Notes under the pieces: generated by a model
Told to the model about the DNA's origin: nothing
Databases searched by the model: none
What the model saw: only the letters and a program-made list of their open reading frames with translations
Program-made: the position numbers and the translations under genes
Origin: Trochalopteron elliotii
Taxonomy: Eukaryota; Chordata; Aves; Passeriformes; Leiothrichidae
Direction: 5' to 3'
Assembly (NCBI GenBank): GCA_024734555.1
Contig: JANPWX010000359.1
Coordinates: 1,922,129-1,986,128, forward strand
DNA length: 64,000 nucleotides
Shown: positions 37,929-52,700 of the stretch, piece by piece
How positions within the stretch are numbered: the first letter of the stretch is position 1
How the letters are laid out: every line of letters begins with the position of its first letter

Positions 37929-40900
37929 TTTACCTACTGTAACCACATTGCTAATACTTGTTGCATGCTCATAATCCTCATGAATCCTCCACATAATCTT
38001 GATGTTTAAGAGATTGGACCTTCAGTGAGGGCCTATGCATTTTCACAAGAGTACGGCTCTGAAATGCTCATGTAAAGGCTTAAAACACTACTATTTCTTG
38101 TTGTACAGCCTGCCTATTCTCTGTCAAAATGTCATCTACTGCTCCTTGGTGTTATCTTGACACATTAATTTCATCAACCAGTAGGATTAGTAAATCAGTA
38201 TTTCTTATATTCTATACAATCCATTACTGATTCTATATGACAGTGTTCTGAAGGGAATTATTTATGTTAGGGAAGGGATAATAATACTAATATTTCAGAT
38301 CGGCCATGGTTAGTGATACTAGCCACTAGACAGTGTCTGTTTGCCAACATAATTTTCAGTAGTTCCTTACTGAATATTCTTTACTTGCACTGTAATCAGC
38401 AGGGACTGGTTTGTATTAAACACCTGGTACCTCTAGTGGTGTCAGCTGCATTTATTGTAATGTAGTGAACTATGACTGAATTTACAGTAATAACTATAAA
38501 ATTAAAAATTCCCCAGAGGACATCTGATCAGTCAGCAGGTGCACAGTGAAATTTGGTGAATGTTTTCAAAAGAAGCTAAGATAAAGGAGGGTTTGTTTTT
38601 TTTTTTTTCATTTGTCTTTTACCTAGGAACCCTACATTTTCTATGGTGTGAGATTGGTATGGTACCCAGTTTTGGGCTGATCAAGGAGTGCAGATAGGAG
38701 AGTGGGTGGGGATTAGGGAAAATAAAGGTTGTCTGCAGGCATGGCTGCTCTTCCATTGCCAAACCTGAGCAAGGACACACCCTGTGCAGTTTTCTGCCAA
38801 ATTATGATTCAGAGATCAAACAGATAAACCTGATTTTTGAAAGCCAGATATCTCAAACAGTAACACACATCACTGCCCTCTTTTGAACACGTAGGCCACA
38901 GGTCTGGTTTATGTTTGGTGAGATAATGTTTCCCTGAGCCCTTAATTCTGAACAACATAATTTCAGATGTAGACCTTGTTTTCCCATTTCCCAATGATAA
39001 TTCCAGCAGCTGGATTGTCTCTATTGTTTTTCCTACATGAATATTCATGTCTATTCATTCAAATATTTTCAGTGCTTTTATAGAAACAGAAATCTTGATA
39101 TAGTTCTGAAAGAATTTTAACAATGCCCAGTGGAAACTTGCTCTGCTGCAGAAGCAAGGCTTCCCTTTCCTCATTTAGATGCTTTTGGGAAGTAGCTCAG
39201 GAATGATGGAAGAGTGCTGCAGTTCAGCCAGTGGAAAGGAAGTCTGCACATGAGCCTGCTGAGAGCAGCTTCATTAGAGGTTATCTAAAACTCACAGTAT
39301 TGTAAATTACTAGGAAAAAAACAATCTAACACATGGACTTCATGGAATCCGGCTTTCTTGTGCATCAGGTGATATAAAAAACCTGAAACATCAGCTCTGG
39401 AGATCATGAACTCTTTAAAATCTCTCTAGTACACAGAAATAGAGGAAGCAAAATGAACAAAAATCCTCCTAAGAAAACCTTCTCAAGTGTGAACTTTCAT
39501 CAAGTTTAGAAAGGTGAGGAACAAAGTTCAGGAGCTTATTTCTTTGTTTCTTTTTTATCTGTCTACCTACCTACGTATCTACCTTTAAGTCCAACCTTGC
39601 ACTTCTACCCTGTAAACAGCAGGGTCTGAATAACAGCACTGTCTACCTTGGTAGGGTATTAAAAAGGTATTGTCTGCCAGAAGCTGCCATCCCTTAGGAT
39701 GTGGTGTATGTGATGCAGAAGCCCTGATGAGCCAGACAGTGGCACAGCTTTTGGATTTAAATTGGAGTCCCATCTGGAAATTACTTCCTGCATTAAGTTA
39801 ATCAGACACACCTGAGTGGAGCTGAACTCTGGCATTACTCAGAGGTTGGGGTTCTGTCTGGCCAGAAACTGATGAGGGCCATCTACTTAGAAGATGAACA
39901 TGTCCTGATCATATTGTTTTCCTTGATTTTTACAGATTTCTTTTTTTTTTGTGGGAACTAAGGATTTTAGCCTATCTCTAAAAAAACTGATGAGGACTCC
40001 AGTGGATTTGCTTAGAAAATGTGTACTTTTTGCTTGGTTGCACAGGCTTTAATTCTGCTGTAACCCTTCAAAGTCAAATGCATGGCATCTTATCTATAAT
40101 TTCTTTTTATTAACCCAGACATAAAACCCCACATCTCACCCTCCAAACAAAGAAACAAAATTGATAAAAGTGAAGTTTTTCAGTTTTAAAGTAGGTGGTT
40201 AAGGCTACACCCTGAATTTCAGTAGTATCAGGCTGAAAAGCCAGCTCTCTGACTTAATTTTTAAATTGTGAAGTATTATAAGGATGAAACCAGAAATGCT
40301 CTGAGATTTCTACCAGAGATTGGGCAGATGCTTCACAAATTTCTGGTTTGCATTGCATACAGTTTATTTATTGGTTGTTGTTTGGTTTTGGTTTAGTTTG
40401 GTTGGTTTGTTTTCCCTCAGTTTTTTCTGTGAAAGTTTACCTTCCAGGAGATAAGGTTGCATTCTAAGGCCAAACCATTAGTCATCCTTACGGGATGTTT
40501 CAAGCTTAGCCTTTACTCCTTACCTGAGCTGCATTATGTTTTTCACAGTGCATGTCATCTTGTCACTGAGACAGTAGTTAAGCTTTTCAAAGTGGCTTGG
40601 AGTAATTTTTACTAACACTGCACATAGTGGATATTAGATTCTTAATGGAGCAGGGATACTTCAGACCAGATGAAATTCCACCCAGACACTCAGATAACAT
40701 CTGACAATCAGTAGTACCTCAAAGAGGGAAAGATAAGTAAGCAAGATCTCTTATGCATGCTGTTGAACAAAAAAATACCTCTTCCATCAATCTCATGGAG
40801 ATTTCATCCAAATTCAAAGAAGTGAAATTTCTATCACACATAGCAAGCAGCGAGAGACTCTTTATCCTTCAGACTTAGTCACTAGTGGGTTTCTCTGACA

Positions 40901-41793
40901 GGACCATTATTTGAATACCAGCATAAAGGTTGTTTCCTTAAGAATACCAAAACAAATACAGTATGGATTCAGTTTCACTCTTGCTGATAGTTGATGCCAG
41001 CTGGGGAGCCGTTCATGCAACATAACATGATTGCATGACAGTAATGTAGAGGAGGTCCCATTGTCCTGCTGCAGTCTTGACAAATGTCTCCCTGACTGTA
41101 GCCAAGTTTTTACTGACATCTCTACCTTGTGAATTGCTTCATGTTATTTCTTTCTGTCAAATTCCATTTCCTTCCCATCCTATTTCTCAGGCAAGTTAGG
41201 CCCAGATACATGGCTTGAATTTCTTCAACAGTAAGTGCATGATTTGGGAGGCTAATAATTGAGACCTCCAAGGACTATCCTGGTTATTTTGTTGGAATCA
41301 TCTTGCAGTCTGAATATCCAGGTGCTGCTTGTCTGTTGGTTATGCTGTGCATGTGAGAGTTAGAACGGCAGTGAGAATAAACTTCAGAAGCTCCTTGCTG
41401 AAGGTAGTGCTGTCACCTGCTGTCTTCTGGCTGGGTCTGTCAGTTTGTTGCATAAGACTTTTGTTCTACTTTAGTCTAGCTGACATCTAGACAGGTTGAG
41501 ACTAACCCCAGGCTGTATGGTTGCATCTTCTCTGCCTCCAAACAGTCTTGTGTTTTTCACTTGTTTTTTGTAAATCTGGTTCATTTCTCAGCAACAGATT
41601 AGAGACAAATCAGCCAGACAAGCTTAGGGTCAGCTTCTCTCAGTGCAGAAGGGACAAGCAATGGGTATGCTTGAGGCAATTGCATCTTTGTGTCTCAGAG
41701 CCATGCCAAGCAGAGCATAAACAGTCTTGTTCTGATGCTGGTTCCTGTGGCTGCTTACCGGCAAGCAGCAGATACCAGCCTAAACAGAAAGTT

Positions 41794-42182
41794 TGTGGGT
41801 TCTTCAATCTTTGGCTGTGCGTGGTTTCAGGCTTGGAATAAAGAGTGGGCTCAGAACGTGGGTTGAAGGGGTTTATTCCAGCGCAGTCCACGTGGCAGAG
41901 CAAGTTTTGGGCCCTCTTCTCCTCTTAAGTACCAGGGTGCAGCCTGGGGAACTTTGGGCCAATGGAGGGAAAGGGAGGGGGTGGTTCCATCAGGGTAATA
42001 CCACAGGGATTTGGGAATGGGGGGGGGGGGGAAAGGGGGGAAAGGGGGGGGTGGTTGGAAGGAATATACCAATACAGACAAATAAACAAAATACAACTCT
42101 GAAAAACCTCAATCATGCAACGCAACATTGTTCAAATGTACAAGGTGGAGGAAAAACTTCACAGTGTGTGCTAAGTCAGACA
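41794..42182 (-). mobile_element. Short solo LTR of an endogenous retrovirus, antisense
   Basis: The element runs TGTGGG... to ...AGACA (TG...CA ends). It is flanked by aagtt at 41789-41793 and aagta at 42183-42187, a probable 5-bp target duplication with one mismatch. Read on the minus strand it has LTR architecture. A G/C-tract-rich U3 comes first. A TATA-like TTAAG element follows (plus 41925-41929), with an AATAAA polyadenylation signal about 50 bases downstream (plus TTTATT at 41872-41877), then a U5-like tail to the end. A CCAAT-type motif lies at about 41958. No internal viral genes flank it, so it is a solo LTR. Overlapping open frames on both strands (41793-42188, 41851-42128) are products of its G and C tracts, not genes. 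Exact ends and family are inferred. Confidence 0.65.
42019..42051 (+). repeat. G-tract cluster (G13-A3-G6-A3-G8)
   Basis: Three long G runs separated by AAA lie within the U3 part of the short LTR. The pattern satisfies the general requirement for G-quadruplex formation on the plus strand. Homopolymer lengths may be inexact in the assembly. Confidence 0.85.
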
Positions 42183-42187
42183 AAGTA

Positions 42188-45100
42188 ATAAGGCTTTCAG
42201 GCCTCACATTTGTGTTTAGATGAGGAATCCAACTAGTAAAGTGTCTAGCAGCTGTAAGACTTGCATGGATTTTTTTTCAAAATAAATTCAGTTGCCAGGA
42301 GGTCTGAATAATTTTTATTTCTCTCTTTCTTTAGTTTATATCACTTATGACTTAGATGGTTTTCTTTTATAATATTTCATTATACTTTCAGAACAGTTAA
42401 AAGAAAAATAATTACAAGTATATTAAAAATTGTTAATCAATTAGTCATACTGTCATATCACTGAATAGAATATGCAATACACCCAAAAAGGCATGTTAAA
42501 ATGTCCAAAATTATACGAATTATTAACTTTGTAAGGCAAACATTTAAGAGTTAGGAAATTTGGGAATTCACCTCATTTGTCTTCATTCGTGCCCATGTTG
42601 TACTTGTGTTAAAATGAAGTCTTCAATCACTGGGTCTTGTGCTTTCCTCTCCCAAGGACCTGTAGCTCATTTGGTGCACAGCATTGACAGAATTTTCCCA
42701 TTGGCTTTAATGAATTCAGAGGGAAGTAGAACTTGATTGTCTAAAGCTTAGTTTTCGCTGTATTTTTTAAGGTTTTGATGTATTCCAATAAACAGAGAAT
42801 GAGCAAAATATTACCCCACACTAGAGGCTGTGTGCCTGAAATGCAGAGAGGATGAGATCGTTACTGATGGAGAGTCATAATGTCTGGCTTCTCCATATGC
42901 ACCTGCACATACACACTCTATATGTGCAACTCCAGTGACTACTCACAGAGGGCCCTCAAATGACACCTATGCTGTGGCAAAGTAAGAAATTCTCTTTGGA
43001 GAATGACATGATGTAGAATGCCTGTGTCAGAGGCAAGAACAGAGGCTGGTGATGGAGTTCTCATCTGAGTCAGTGGTGCAGCTGCTTGGTGTCTTCCCAC
43101 AACATGTTGCCTCCTCTGCCCCACACCTTTCAAATCCTGCACCAGACAGGTGGGGTCATTCTCACACTTGGAAATCTCCGTTCACCCCTTATGCCCCAAT
43201 GCATTGTACCTAGTACAGAAGATGGTAAAGATACCATGGGAAAATGTCTGGATCAAGAATTAAAGATTTTCTTGTGATTTGTATATATTTGTATATTTTA
43301 ATATATATATTTGTATAAAGGAACAGGGATGGGTCTTTCAAGATTGCTGTTGACTAGCTGGGCTTTATGGATCTGGCAAATGCTGGGTATGCAGGTTTTC
43401 AGGTAGGTGAGACTTACTTGCCTCTGCATATTTTTTGCAGAATTTCCTTTTTTTGTGGCACATTCTAATTTAGCATAACAATAAAGTATAATTGGATGGA
43501 ATAATTCTCAATTATGTCCACTAACAATTCTGTGCACAAACTTTGGACTTGTGCACTGTATTCTTTTAGAAGGGGAAAAAAATTGTCCCCAGAGACACAA
43601 ATTAGGAAAAAATATTTTAACAATTATTTGTTATTTAAATGCATAATCCTTAGAAAAGGAAAGAGCTAAATCCTAAAACTAGGAAATAAGACTGAGTATA
43701 ACATTCATTTTAATCATCCAGATGGAGGAGGAGGAGGACAATTCATCTATTAAAAATAATTTTCATTTTCTGAAGTATCTTATGCTAATTATTCTTGGAT
43801 GGAATCTTAGTAATAAAATGTAAATGAGTGCAAAGAAATTTAAAGCCTTTCCTACTCCATAACTGAATTTTGGTTGAAGCTGAGTCCCTTGAGGATCAGA
43901 GATTTTTATTTTCATTATATCTTCTATTTTTGTTTTTATTTAGGGGCTGTCTTTCCAAGCTACTTCTTGCCAAATTTCTGCCAGGGTTGCATTGTAGAGA
44001 TTGCAGGGTGTAATAGTCTTACATTTTGTAATGTAAATATAATGGTTAAAAAAACCTTCCTGATTTCTTAAGAACTTATAAGATTTGGCTCAAAAATTTG
44101 TCCTCCCCTATCCCCCTGCCCAGATGCTTCTATCTACTCCATTAGGTGATCTTAACAGAAAGGTAATTATATGGATCTCTGCAGGATCCACCGCACTGAA
44201 ATTTGAGGAATGAGTGTTGGCAGTACTTTATACTCTCTTCCCTTGAAAAAGAAAGCTCATCCCTGGTTTTACAGCTGTTGCCAGGTTTTAATCCAGGTAT
44301 TATAAATAGATTTTTCTTATTTTTGTATTTTTTGAGGAGAAATCCAGGTTTCTGGAATGATCATTTTGTGCTGGCTGATGCGATCTCAGCATTAGTAAGG
44401 AAATAGATCTGCTGTCCAAGCCTTTGAGAGGGTGAATAAATGGGAGTCTTTGTCAGCATATATCAACCTGCTGTCTCTGACATGCTCACATCTGGGGTCA
44501 GGTTATTCAAGAAGTGTGAATAAGGGTTCCTATGTAAGCACCAGAAGTTTTGAGAGAGGGCTGTGAACTTACACTTTTTTCAGCCAAGGAAGATTCATTC
44601 CCAAGGAAGGAAGGATTGATAAATTTGCGGTAGAGCACTCTGTGAAAATTTTGAACTAAGCTGAAGTATGTTTCAAAACATTTCCCATTCAAGGAAGCAC
44701 ACAATCTGGTCATTCTAGGTCTGGAAAAGTTAGAAGAATGTATTTAAAAACTCTCTATAGATTTAACTGAACACTGGACCTCAGCCTCTATTCAGAGCAA
44801 CTCTTTATTAATATGGGATCATTAGTGGTCATCAATGCAATGTCTTTTTCTGAATTATACAATGTCCTCAGCCAAATGCTAGGATGCAGACAATGTTTTC
44901 TAACATGGAAGTTGGAAAGCTCAGTTGAAGCTGAGCTGTCAGGAAGACTCAGTTGTTTTCTAGCTGTTGAAGGATAGTTTCATGCTTTCCAAGCAGAACA
45001 GTGATTAATTAGAATTTTATTATAAGCGTTAATGAAGTAAACTTTTCTTTGTACAACTCTTTGAAGGATGCTTCTGACCTATTAACCACACAAATACAGA

Positions 45101-48100
45101 GACAGTCTTTTACATGGTTTCTTTAAAGCTTACTGTGCAACATTTCAAGAACTGTCCTTAAAATATAGTCCAGAAGCCTAAATATTTTCACATTTAAAAT
45201 TCCACTCAAAGCCTTTACTGGGAATATTTTCCATTGTGACAACTTAGAGGCTGTCCTTAAGTCTCCCAAGGTTGCTTTTAAAATAATTCTTTTTGCTTTC
45301 AATTTGTGTGCACAGAGAAAGATGGAGGAGGAAGGATCATTACTTTTTCATTAGTAAAGCTAGATGGTGATGGGTGCAATATTTGGTAAGGATGTTCTAA
45401 TCTGCAGCTTCAAACGTGCAATTATCATCTTCTGATTTTTCACAACATTCTCGTTATCATTTTTGCACTCTTTAATGTAGGTGGAGTTTTAGAAAGCAGA
45501 CAAAAGACTTGTAACTTAGAATGTAAAAGTTAAGATTAAGCTGTGTAAGGTATGAAGCAGAGTGCATATGTTAGTGCAAGCATACAAGACAGGAAGTCTA
45601 CTTACAAAAAGACTGAACTGCAAAAAGTAAGCAGAAATATAACGTAATTCCATCTCACATACTGCTGTCCAAATAAAAATAATTTTCTAAATGAAATAAC
45701 TGAAGCAAAGACATTCAGGAATGTGGACCCAAGTTCTAAAGCAGGGAAGAACTAAGCCAGAGCTTTCACCAAATTTACCTCATTGAGATCTTGCCTAAAT
45801 TTTTGGCCTGTTCTGCTTCATGTTCACTCAGAAATTTAGATATTGGTCTAGAAGAAATAAAAATATTAGATGGAACCTGAATAATGTCTTGTCTTGTAAT
45901 GGATTGTGTTTAAATCAGATTTAAGATTCTCAGCCTCTCTCAGGACATCCTTTTATCTCAAGAAATCCTTTACTTGTAAATCAAATTGAGCTCAAAACAG
46001 CAAGGATCTAAAAGCTATTCATGACAGAGTTTAATGCAGGTATTTCAGCAAGTACACCTGCCTTATTGCTATTCTGTATGCATAATGTGCATCGACTGAA
46101 ATATGGCTGTTGATATTTGCTCTTCAGCTGTACTGTTATTGGTACATATTGGTATTTCTGTTATTGGTATTAACATTAATTTTCTGTATTAAAATTCTGA
46201 GCTGCAGGTTTTGCTACGTATGATTCTCAGAAACCAAGTCTTAACAATTGTGTGCAAGAGATGAGTTTATGGCTGAGTAAGAATCTTGTGTTATGAAAGA
46301 TGTGAATTTCACACATATTTTTGTTTGCTATGGTTCAAGGGGCTTGACTTGAGTAAAGAAGCAAAATAAAATAACCCCAAAAAGTTTTTTTGGGTTTTAT
46401 TTTGGGGGAGGTGGGAAGTGGAGAGGGGCTCGGCAGGAGGTGCATGTGTCTGTAAGGACCTTAAATACCTCAGAAATACCAGCAATGCACTTTTCTACCA
46501 AAGGAAGTTAACCGACGTGTCAAAACATCTGACCAGCTGACCAGTCAGATACGTTTTGAATATTTATAAACAACTCAGAAAAGAAAGCATTTTACACTAC
46601 TTTTCATCTGTTATTGTTGAAGAGAGGTTAGGTTAGAATTGCAAACAACAGTTTACCATGTGTTCTGCAAGTAAATGAGAAGGAGACAGCAGAAAAGGTG
46701 TAAAAGAGAAGCTGAATTGTGTGAACAATTAACTTCCTGTGCTTTATTTGCCCAAAATGGCATCATATCGTTACTCCATTGAATTACCTCTTGGCAATTG
46801 ATATTGGAAGGGGGTGCTGTCTCACAGGGAATTGAAGCAATTTGTGGAGTTGTCATCTCCAGCATGTACATTATTACATCAGAAGTACCTCTGTCATGAC
46901 CTCAATATTCCTCCTTTCTGTTCCAGATCTGTATGTCTTCTCACCATTGCCTAATTAGGTGATATGATAAAACACAAACGTCCATGAGGGACCAGGCTGA
47001 AATTACCAGAGTTACTTTATTTGCAACCTAGTTTGAATTCAGGTCTTGAGAATTGGGAAGTGGGCAATTGTATTAACCTATATTTTAATAAACTCTTGAT
47101 AATTTATAAATACATTGGGCATTCTTCCCCACCTCTGTCCCCAGCCACTCCCTACAACCCCTTACCCTTCACTGTAAAATTTTCTGGGACTTCTTTTGCA
47201 TCACAGGAAAGTCTAATGAAAATTAATTGGTAGCACAGCAAGCTTTCCCTTTCAGGCTATGCAATTTGGATATTTTTGCAGACAGAAGCAGCCCACAGTT
47301 TATCCATTATTTAGCACTTTCTAGTACTTGAAACTAATATCAGGCATTTGCCCTCCAGGTGCCCCATCAGCTGTCCTTATAACAGGGTAACCAAGAAAGT
47401 CTAATTTGGTTTCCCAAACTGGATGCTGGTGTGCCTAACATCACAGGCTTTTCACTATTATTTCTGGCTGAGATGGAATTCAGCAGCTAACAAGAATAGT
47501 CAAGCATCTACCATTAAGAGTGAAGAGAATTCCTTTTATAATTTTAAATAGCTTTGCATTTCTAAAATGCTTAGGGATCACTTAAAATCCACAGATGCTT
47601 TTGAAAGAGGCACGGTTCACTGCACAGTCAGTCATAATGTTGCCTGGTCTGAGCACAGAAGAGATATGCAGCTGACGTAGCTTTGGAAGGTCACAGTTGC
47701 CATATTTACTGGAGCTTATTATTAGCTGGAAACTCTATTTTTGCTATCAAGTGCTCTTGTCAAATCCAGGCTTGTTGTCAGAGGGCAGTGAAGAAGTGAT
47801 ATTCCCTGAGAAGTTGTCCTTCTTATGACCGTTCAATAGTATCCCTAAATGAAGATTTAATGTATTTTGAATGGAAAACAGAATCTGTGTTCCATCCATT
47901 TTGAGTCAGGAAAAAACAAAAGCATAAGCAGTGCTCAGCCTTTTCTCCATGGATACATTTCTGCAGAGCAGCAGGACTTTGGCAGCAGAGCTCTCTCATA
48001 AAGCAAGCCATTTGCAGGAGGGCTGGTGGGGTTATTTTTTTTCTTTCTCTTTTTGGAAGGAAAAAAAACCCAAACAGTGTGTTCTGGGAGGTACTTACTT

Positions 48101-49684
48101 TAGTGATTCCTGAAATTCTCTCCTTTACTTTCCAGCTTTAATTTTATTATCTAAGTATAATTTTCTTTCCTTCCCATGTGTTGTGCATCTGCTCTACAGG
48201 CTCCAGCCAGGAGAATAACCATATGGGGACATGAAAATCTCCACTGCATTGCTGCCAGAAGACAAGTTTATGTTCATTCCAAATGGCATCAAAGGCTGCT
48301 TGTATATTTTCCCTTTACATCCCTTCCAGTGACTTAAATCTGTGGTGTCGTCTAAAACACACAAGAAAAGAAAAGGCCTGTCAGATTATGAACTGAAAAA
48401 TACTCCTCATAGTGCTGGAATTTGGATGATCAATGAGTTTTACTTTAAAGCACTTATAGCATTGAGCGTTTTCTGCTTCTTTCTTTGTCAGGTAGCAATT
48501 ACTGCACAAGGACAAGCTCTCCTTCTGACTGATCCCAGTACTTTTCTTCATTTTTGCTCATGACAGATTCCTTCCCCAAAACTGCATAGAGGCAATATTC
48601 TCTGTAGGAGTGAAAATCATTCTGTTAAAATTTCTCCGGTGTCTGGTGCTCTCATTAGGTAAATGCCTCACCTGCTGCACTACCTTTGTCATTCAGTGCT
48701 GGTTAGAACTGGTATGAAAATACTGTGTAGTCATTGCTAAAAGAGACAGTCAACATCAACACAGCTTGATTCAAGCTGATGCTGAGTTACTGACTTGTCC
48801 TGGGAAAGGGTAGTTACCTCATGTTGGACAAGCAATCATTCACAATTGCTTGTCATAAAATGAAAGGTTAAAGAAAATTGTGCCATCGTGGACAGAATGG
48901 CATTTAGAAAAAGTAATAATAATCAAAAGTCCTGGCTGTACTTGAGCAAAAGTAGCCAAGTACTGATTGCTTTCTAAAGAACTCAAACTGTGTGATATAT
49001 TCTTGTTTTTATAAATAGCTATTTGAAAACACATGCAGACTTCTGGCAGACATGGTCCTCACCCAGAAGTCTAACCTGAAAGAAATTTGGTGTATGGAAT
49101 TCATTTTCATGCAGTAAAATCCATTTAACTCAGAATGAAATCATTGCTAGAGGGGAAAAAAGCAATACCTACCATTCTTTTCTCTGACACCAGGCCAGGA
49201 GCACTACTTCGTCTAGCATGGCTTAAAATCTCATGGACATAGTGCAGTTCCACAACATAGTGTTGGTTCCTGTGCCAGCTAGGACTACTGAACCTTGGTG
49301 CTGGTGTTGCCCTCTGAATGATGATGGCTTTGAGAGATATCTGCAAATAGAAAGTTTACCCAAGAAATTTATTTGGATAAGGCTGAAGCTGTCACTTATT
49401 ACCTCCCTGGGACTGAGCTTCATTGTAGTATTTTTCCAAAGCTTGATCTGTCTTGCTCACCAGGCATGGAGAACTTTGACTCTTTACAGAGGAAGAGTCA
49501 GCGTTCCAAAGTCACTTTGAGCAGTCGGTTTCTTTCCCATTGCTTTACAAATTCTTATGTCATGTTCCCACTATTTTTGTTCTTCTGGAGTTCTGTCTCC
49601 AGATCCCACTGACTTGCATATTTCCCAGTGCCATTTGTTATTTGACAGATGTGGTCCAGCAACACTGAGTATCCTCAGAATTTA
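42188..49684. other. Noncoding stretch, no gene seen
   Basis: No supported gene or repeat family. Contents include an AT-rich 'tatatttgtatat' patch near 43279-43315, a short 'ggaggagga' run at 43724-43738, and a G-rich patch at 46403-46440. Open frames are all under 75 codons and unremarkable. Confidence 0.6.
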
Positions 49685-49749
49685 TCTAAATAAATAAATA
49701 AATAAATAAATAAATCTAAATCTATCTAAATAAATCTATCTAAATAAAT
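49685..49749. repeat. (AAAT)n microsatellite with compound ATCT/AAAT tail
   Basis: About seven AAAT units run from 49688 to 49715. They are followed by an irregular mix of 'ctaaat' and 'ctatctaaataaat' units to 49749. It is a compound simple repeat, probably variable in length. Confidence 0.93.
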
Positions 49750-52700
49750 ACTTGTTCTGAAAGTCAGTGCTCTTCTGCAGATGTGAAAGCTCAGAAGGCA
49801 GCAAAAGGCACAAATGGCTACCCACAGTGTCAGCATGTCATTGTGTGCTAGTGTTTCCCTCTGCAAGAAGGAGCAGCCAGCACAACTTCTCATGGAGTTA
49901 CAGGCAGGGCTCCATGGCTGTGGTGGGCTGCACGTCCAGGGTATCAGTCCCTGATTATTAATCATTGTCCATGTAATATCCGGCAAGTAGCAATCTGTAA
50001 AAGGTTCAGTTCATCCAACCTTAAAAATACATTTAACTTTGTTTCTATGGAAAACCTGCCATTTCAACTTTTGTTCACTTATGATGCAGCTCAGTCCAGA
50101 GCTGGGAACATGTGTTGCTTGTGAATCATAAATAATCCATTCAGGACTGGATGTGGTCTCAGCAGCAGGAAATTTGTGCTGGTCAATACCTCTGAAAGGA
50201 TGAGCATTCTCCTACTTTTGTGTGTTCCCTTCCTTCCTTCTCCTGTGTTGCATGTCAGCTGAGGCTGGGGAGTGAGTTGTTGAAGTATGGTTATTAATGA
50301 AGAATGAGGGAGACATTTTGGATCAGATGTGCACAGCTCTCCATAATCTTTACGTTTGTTGTGTTCTCTATTAGCTTTCACCATGACACTTGGCATTTCC
50401 TTAACTGTTAAAGATGTTTTAAATTGATCTTTCTGAACAGATTTTCTCTGCTGTCACATCTGCCACTTCATGTCAGACTTCATTCCTGTTCTGGCTCAAC
50501 CTCAGTATCCTTACAGTACTTGATATGTTTTCTCTGGGAAGCAACTGCCAGATTCCAGAATAATTTCTTGTTATTTCTAAATGCCAAGGTAAATACTGGA
50601 TGTGGCTGGGTTTAGTACTGGCCTCATTATTGTAGCCATCCCTCAGAGGCTCCATTTTCTTTTTCCTTAACTTTTGGTTATTTACACTAGTGAAAATACA
50701 TCTCATTTTTATGGTGTTGAATTAGCAGTGTAAATACCATCTTTGATTCTTTTAGGTATTGTCTGTCTATTTTCCTGTTCACTGAGGAATGATTCCTTAG
50801 TTCTCCCCTCCTTTGATCTTGAATGCTACTTTTCTCATTAACATTATCAGAACTTTAATTATAAAGCACCACTTACTATGTGAGTGGCAGAACCACATAG
50901 GGCCTTAAAGTAATACATTTTGTCTTTTATCGTTTTATTTCTTTTTTGTACAGCTTTTCTTAGAATTGTCTTCAGAAAGATTATATTCAGAGGAAATGCA
51001 CATTGAATTATAGTTTGATCAGTGTTCCAGATGCCAGTTATTAGACTTTAAGCAGACTATACTTGTGGACTGCATTCATCAAATAGGCTGTGCATACCTG
51101 TGCTGGGAGACACAGGGAGAGAACAATCAGTCATATTAATCTATTAGTTAAAGTTGACAAAAATAATCTTTAATATTCTTTCTTTGTGTACATTTCCTCC
51201 TGGTTATCTTGACTAGAGAAAACAGTTTGTAGCACAGAAGAATTTTCATAAGCTGATTTTCAATAGTTTGAAAAGATTAGTGATAAGTTGACACAAGCTG
51301 TGGGCAAAAATGCTAATCGTGAAATTATATGTTGCTGAATATCACCTTGTTTTGAATTAAATAAGGTCTGTGTTCCAACAGATATCTAGGCTGGAGATTA
51401 TGCTGCCTACAGTACTGCTTCCATTCTGCAGAATGGAGCCATTATGGAGGGAAATACCGTAGCATATACTGATGTCAAGTGAAATTCCTTTAAAACTGGT
51501 GAGAACTTAGCCTTTGTAAGGACTGATTCAGATATGTAAGCCAGTTGAAATCTATGTGTATATGTGACTTTTTGCATAATTGCTTAAGAGATACAAGTAA
51601 TAACAACTTCATTACTTATAATTTCTACAGCTTTATAAAGAATATTTAAATCAAGCCACCGGTTGTGCTGAAAATGCAATTATGTCTAAGTCACAGCTGC
51701 TGTTTTATATTAACCTCTGCTTCCACTCAACATGTAAAACTGTAGTATGAAAAAAATGTAAGTTCAGTGGAAGTATCCTAAAGTCAATAGCAAACAAAAA
51801 AAAATCTACTTCGTTAAAAGATTTTCTTTGTTTGGAAAATGAAAAGAAACAATGCATAAGAACTTTTAAATCTCTCTGCTAAAGTGAATTATTTGCATTT
51901 GTTTGCTTGCAAAACATTTGCTATGTTGTTCTCTCATGTGCACATGCCTGTTCAATATAACTTTAAAATACCCTTTTTAATGGACTTTCTATAACTTTTA
52001 TTTATCTGAATTTCAAATAAGTGTTTCAGAATAGGTGCCTGACAGATGTTCTGCTGGGCTAAAGCTGAACCTTGATATATGCCCCATCTTCTTTGAATGT
52101 TCCTCCTTTTTTATTTTCATTTTTCTCAGAGAAACAAAATGAAAGAACTTGGCAAGGCAATTCAGCTTGACACTCTGAGGCATTGCATGAGTCATTGGAG
52201 GAGACTGGAAGATATTCTCATTCTTGCCAGCAATTCAGCCTTTTTACAAGGTTCTTGTTTAGAAGTAATGGACAACTTTCCATTGCAATTTCTTCCTCTT
52301 GCTTTAGTTCACCAGTAGCGCCAGGCTGATGGGCCTCATCATTGTAAATACAGCAGCAAGTGTAATTATTTTGAATATTTTTAAGGTTTTTTTTTTTTTT
52401 AACCTGTTCTGTTTCCTATTCATAATTGGTCAATTATTTTCATGGATGGAAAAAATATGCTGTTTCATGGGGGGAACACAGTAAATCAAACTAATTAAAG
52501 TAACTAATGATATTGGAAGTTTATTCATGGTATTTCTTACTGAGTTCCCCCTGGACAGGACAACTGAGAGAAAATGCATGAACAAAAAATTTTCAGTTAT
52601 TTTCTAATTCTAGACTGTATTTCTAATTCTATTTTCTAATTTCTAGATTCCATTTCTTCTCAGCTCTGCCTTCCGTGGCTATTATGTTCTCTACAAATCT

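Larger units (their letters stand above)
36541..41788. other. Noncoding stretch with two small tandem duplications
   Basis: No supported gene. It contains the short duplications at 37759 and 37891 listed separately, a T homopolymer near 38598, and a short degenerate 'ctac' repeat at about 39563. Open frames are short and lack context. Confidence 0.6.

Noticed and set aside
41793..42188. 131-codon plus-strand frame and proline-rich minus-strand frames
   Set aside because: They coincide with the short solo LTR, and the glycine and proline runs come from its G tracts.
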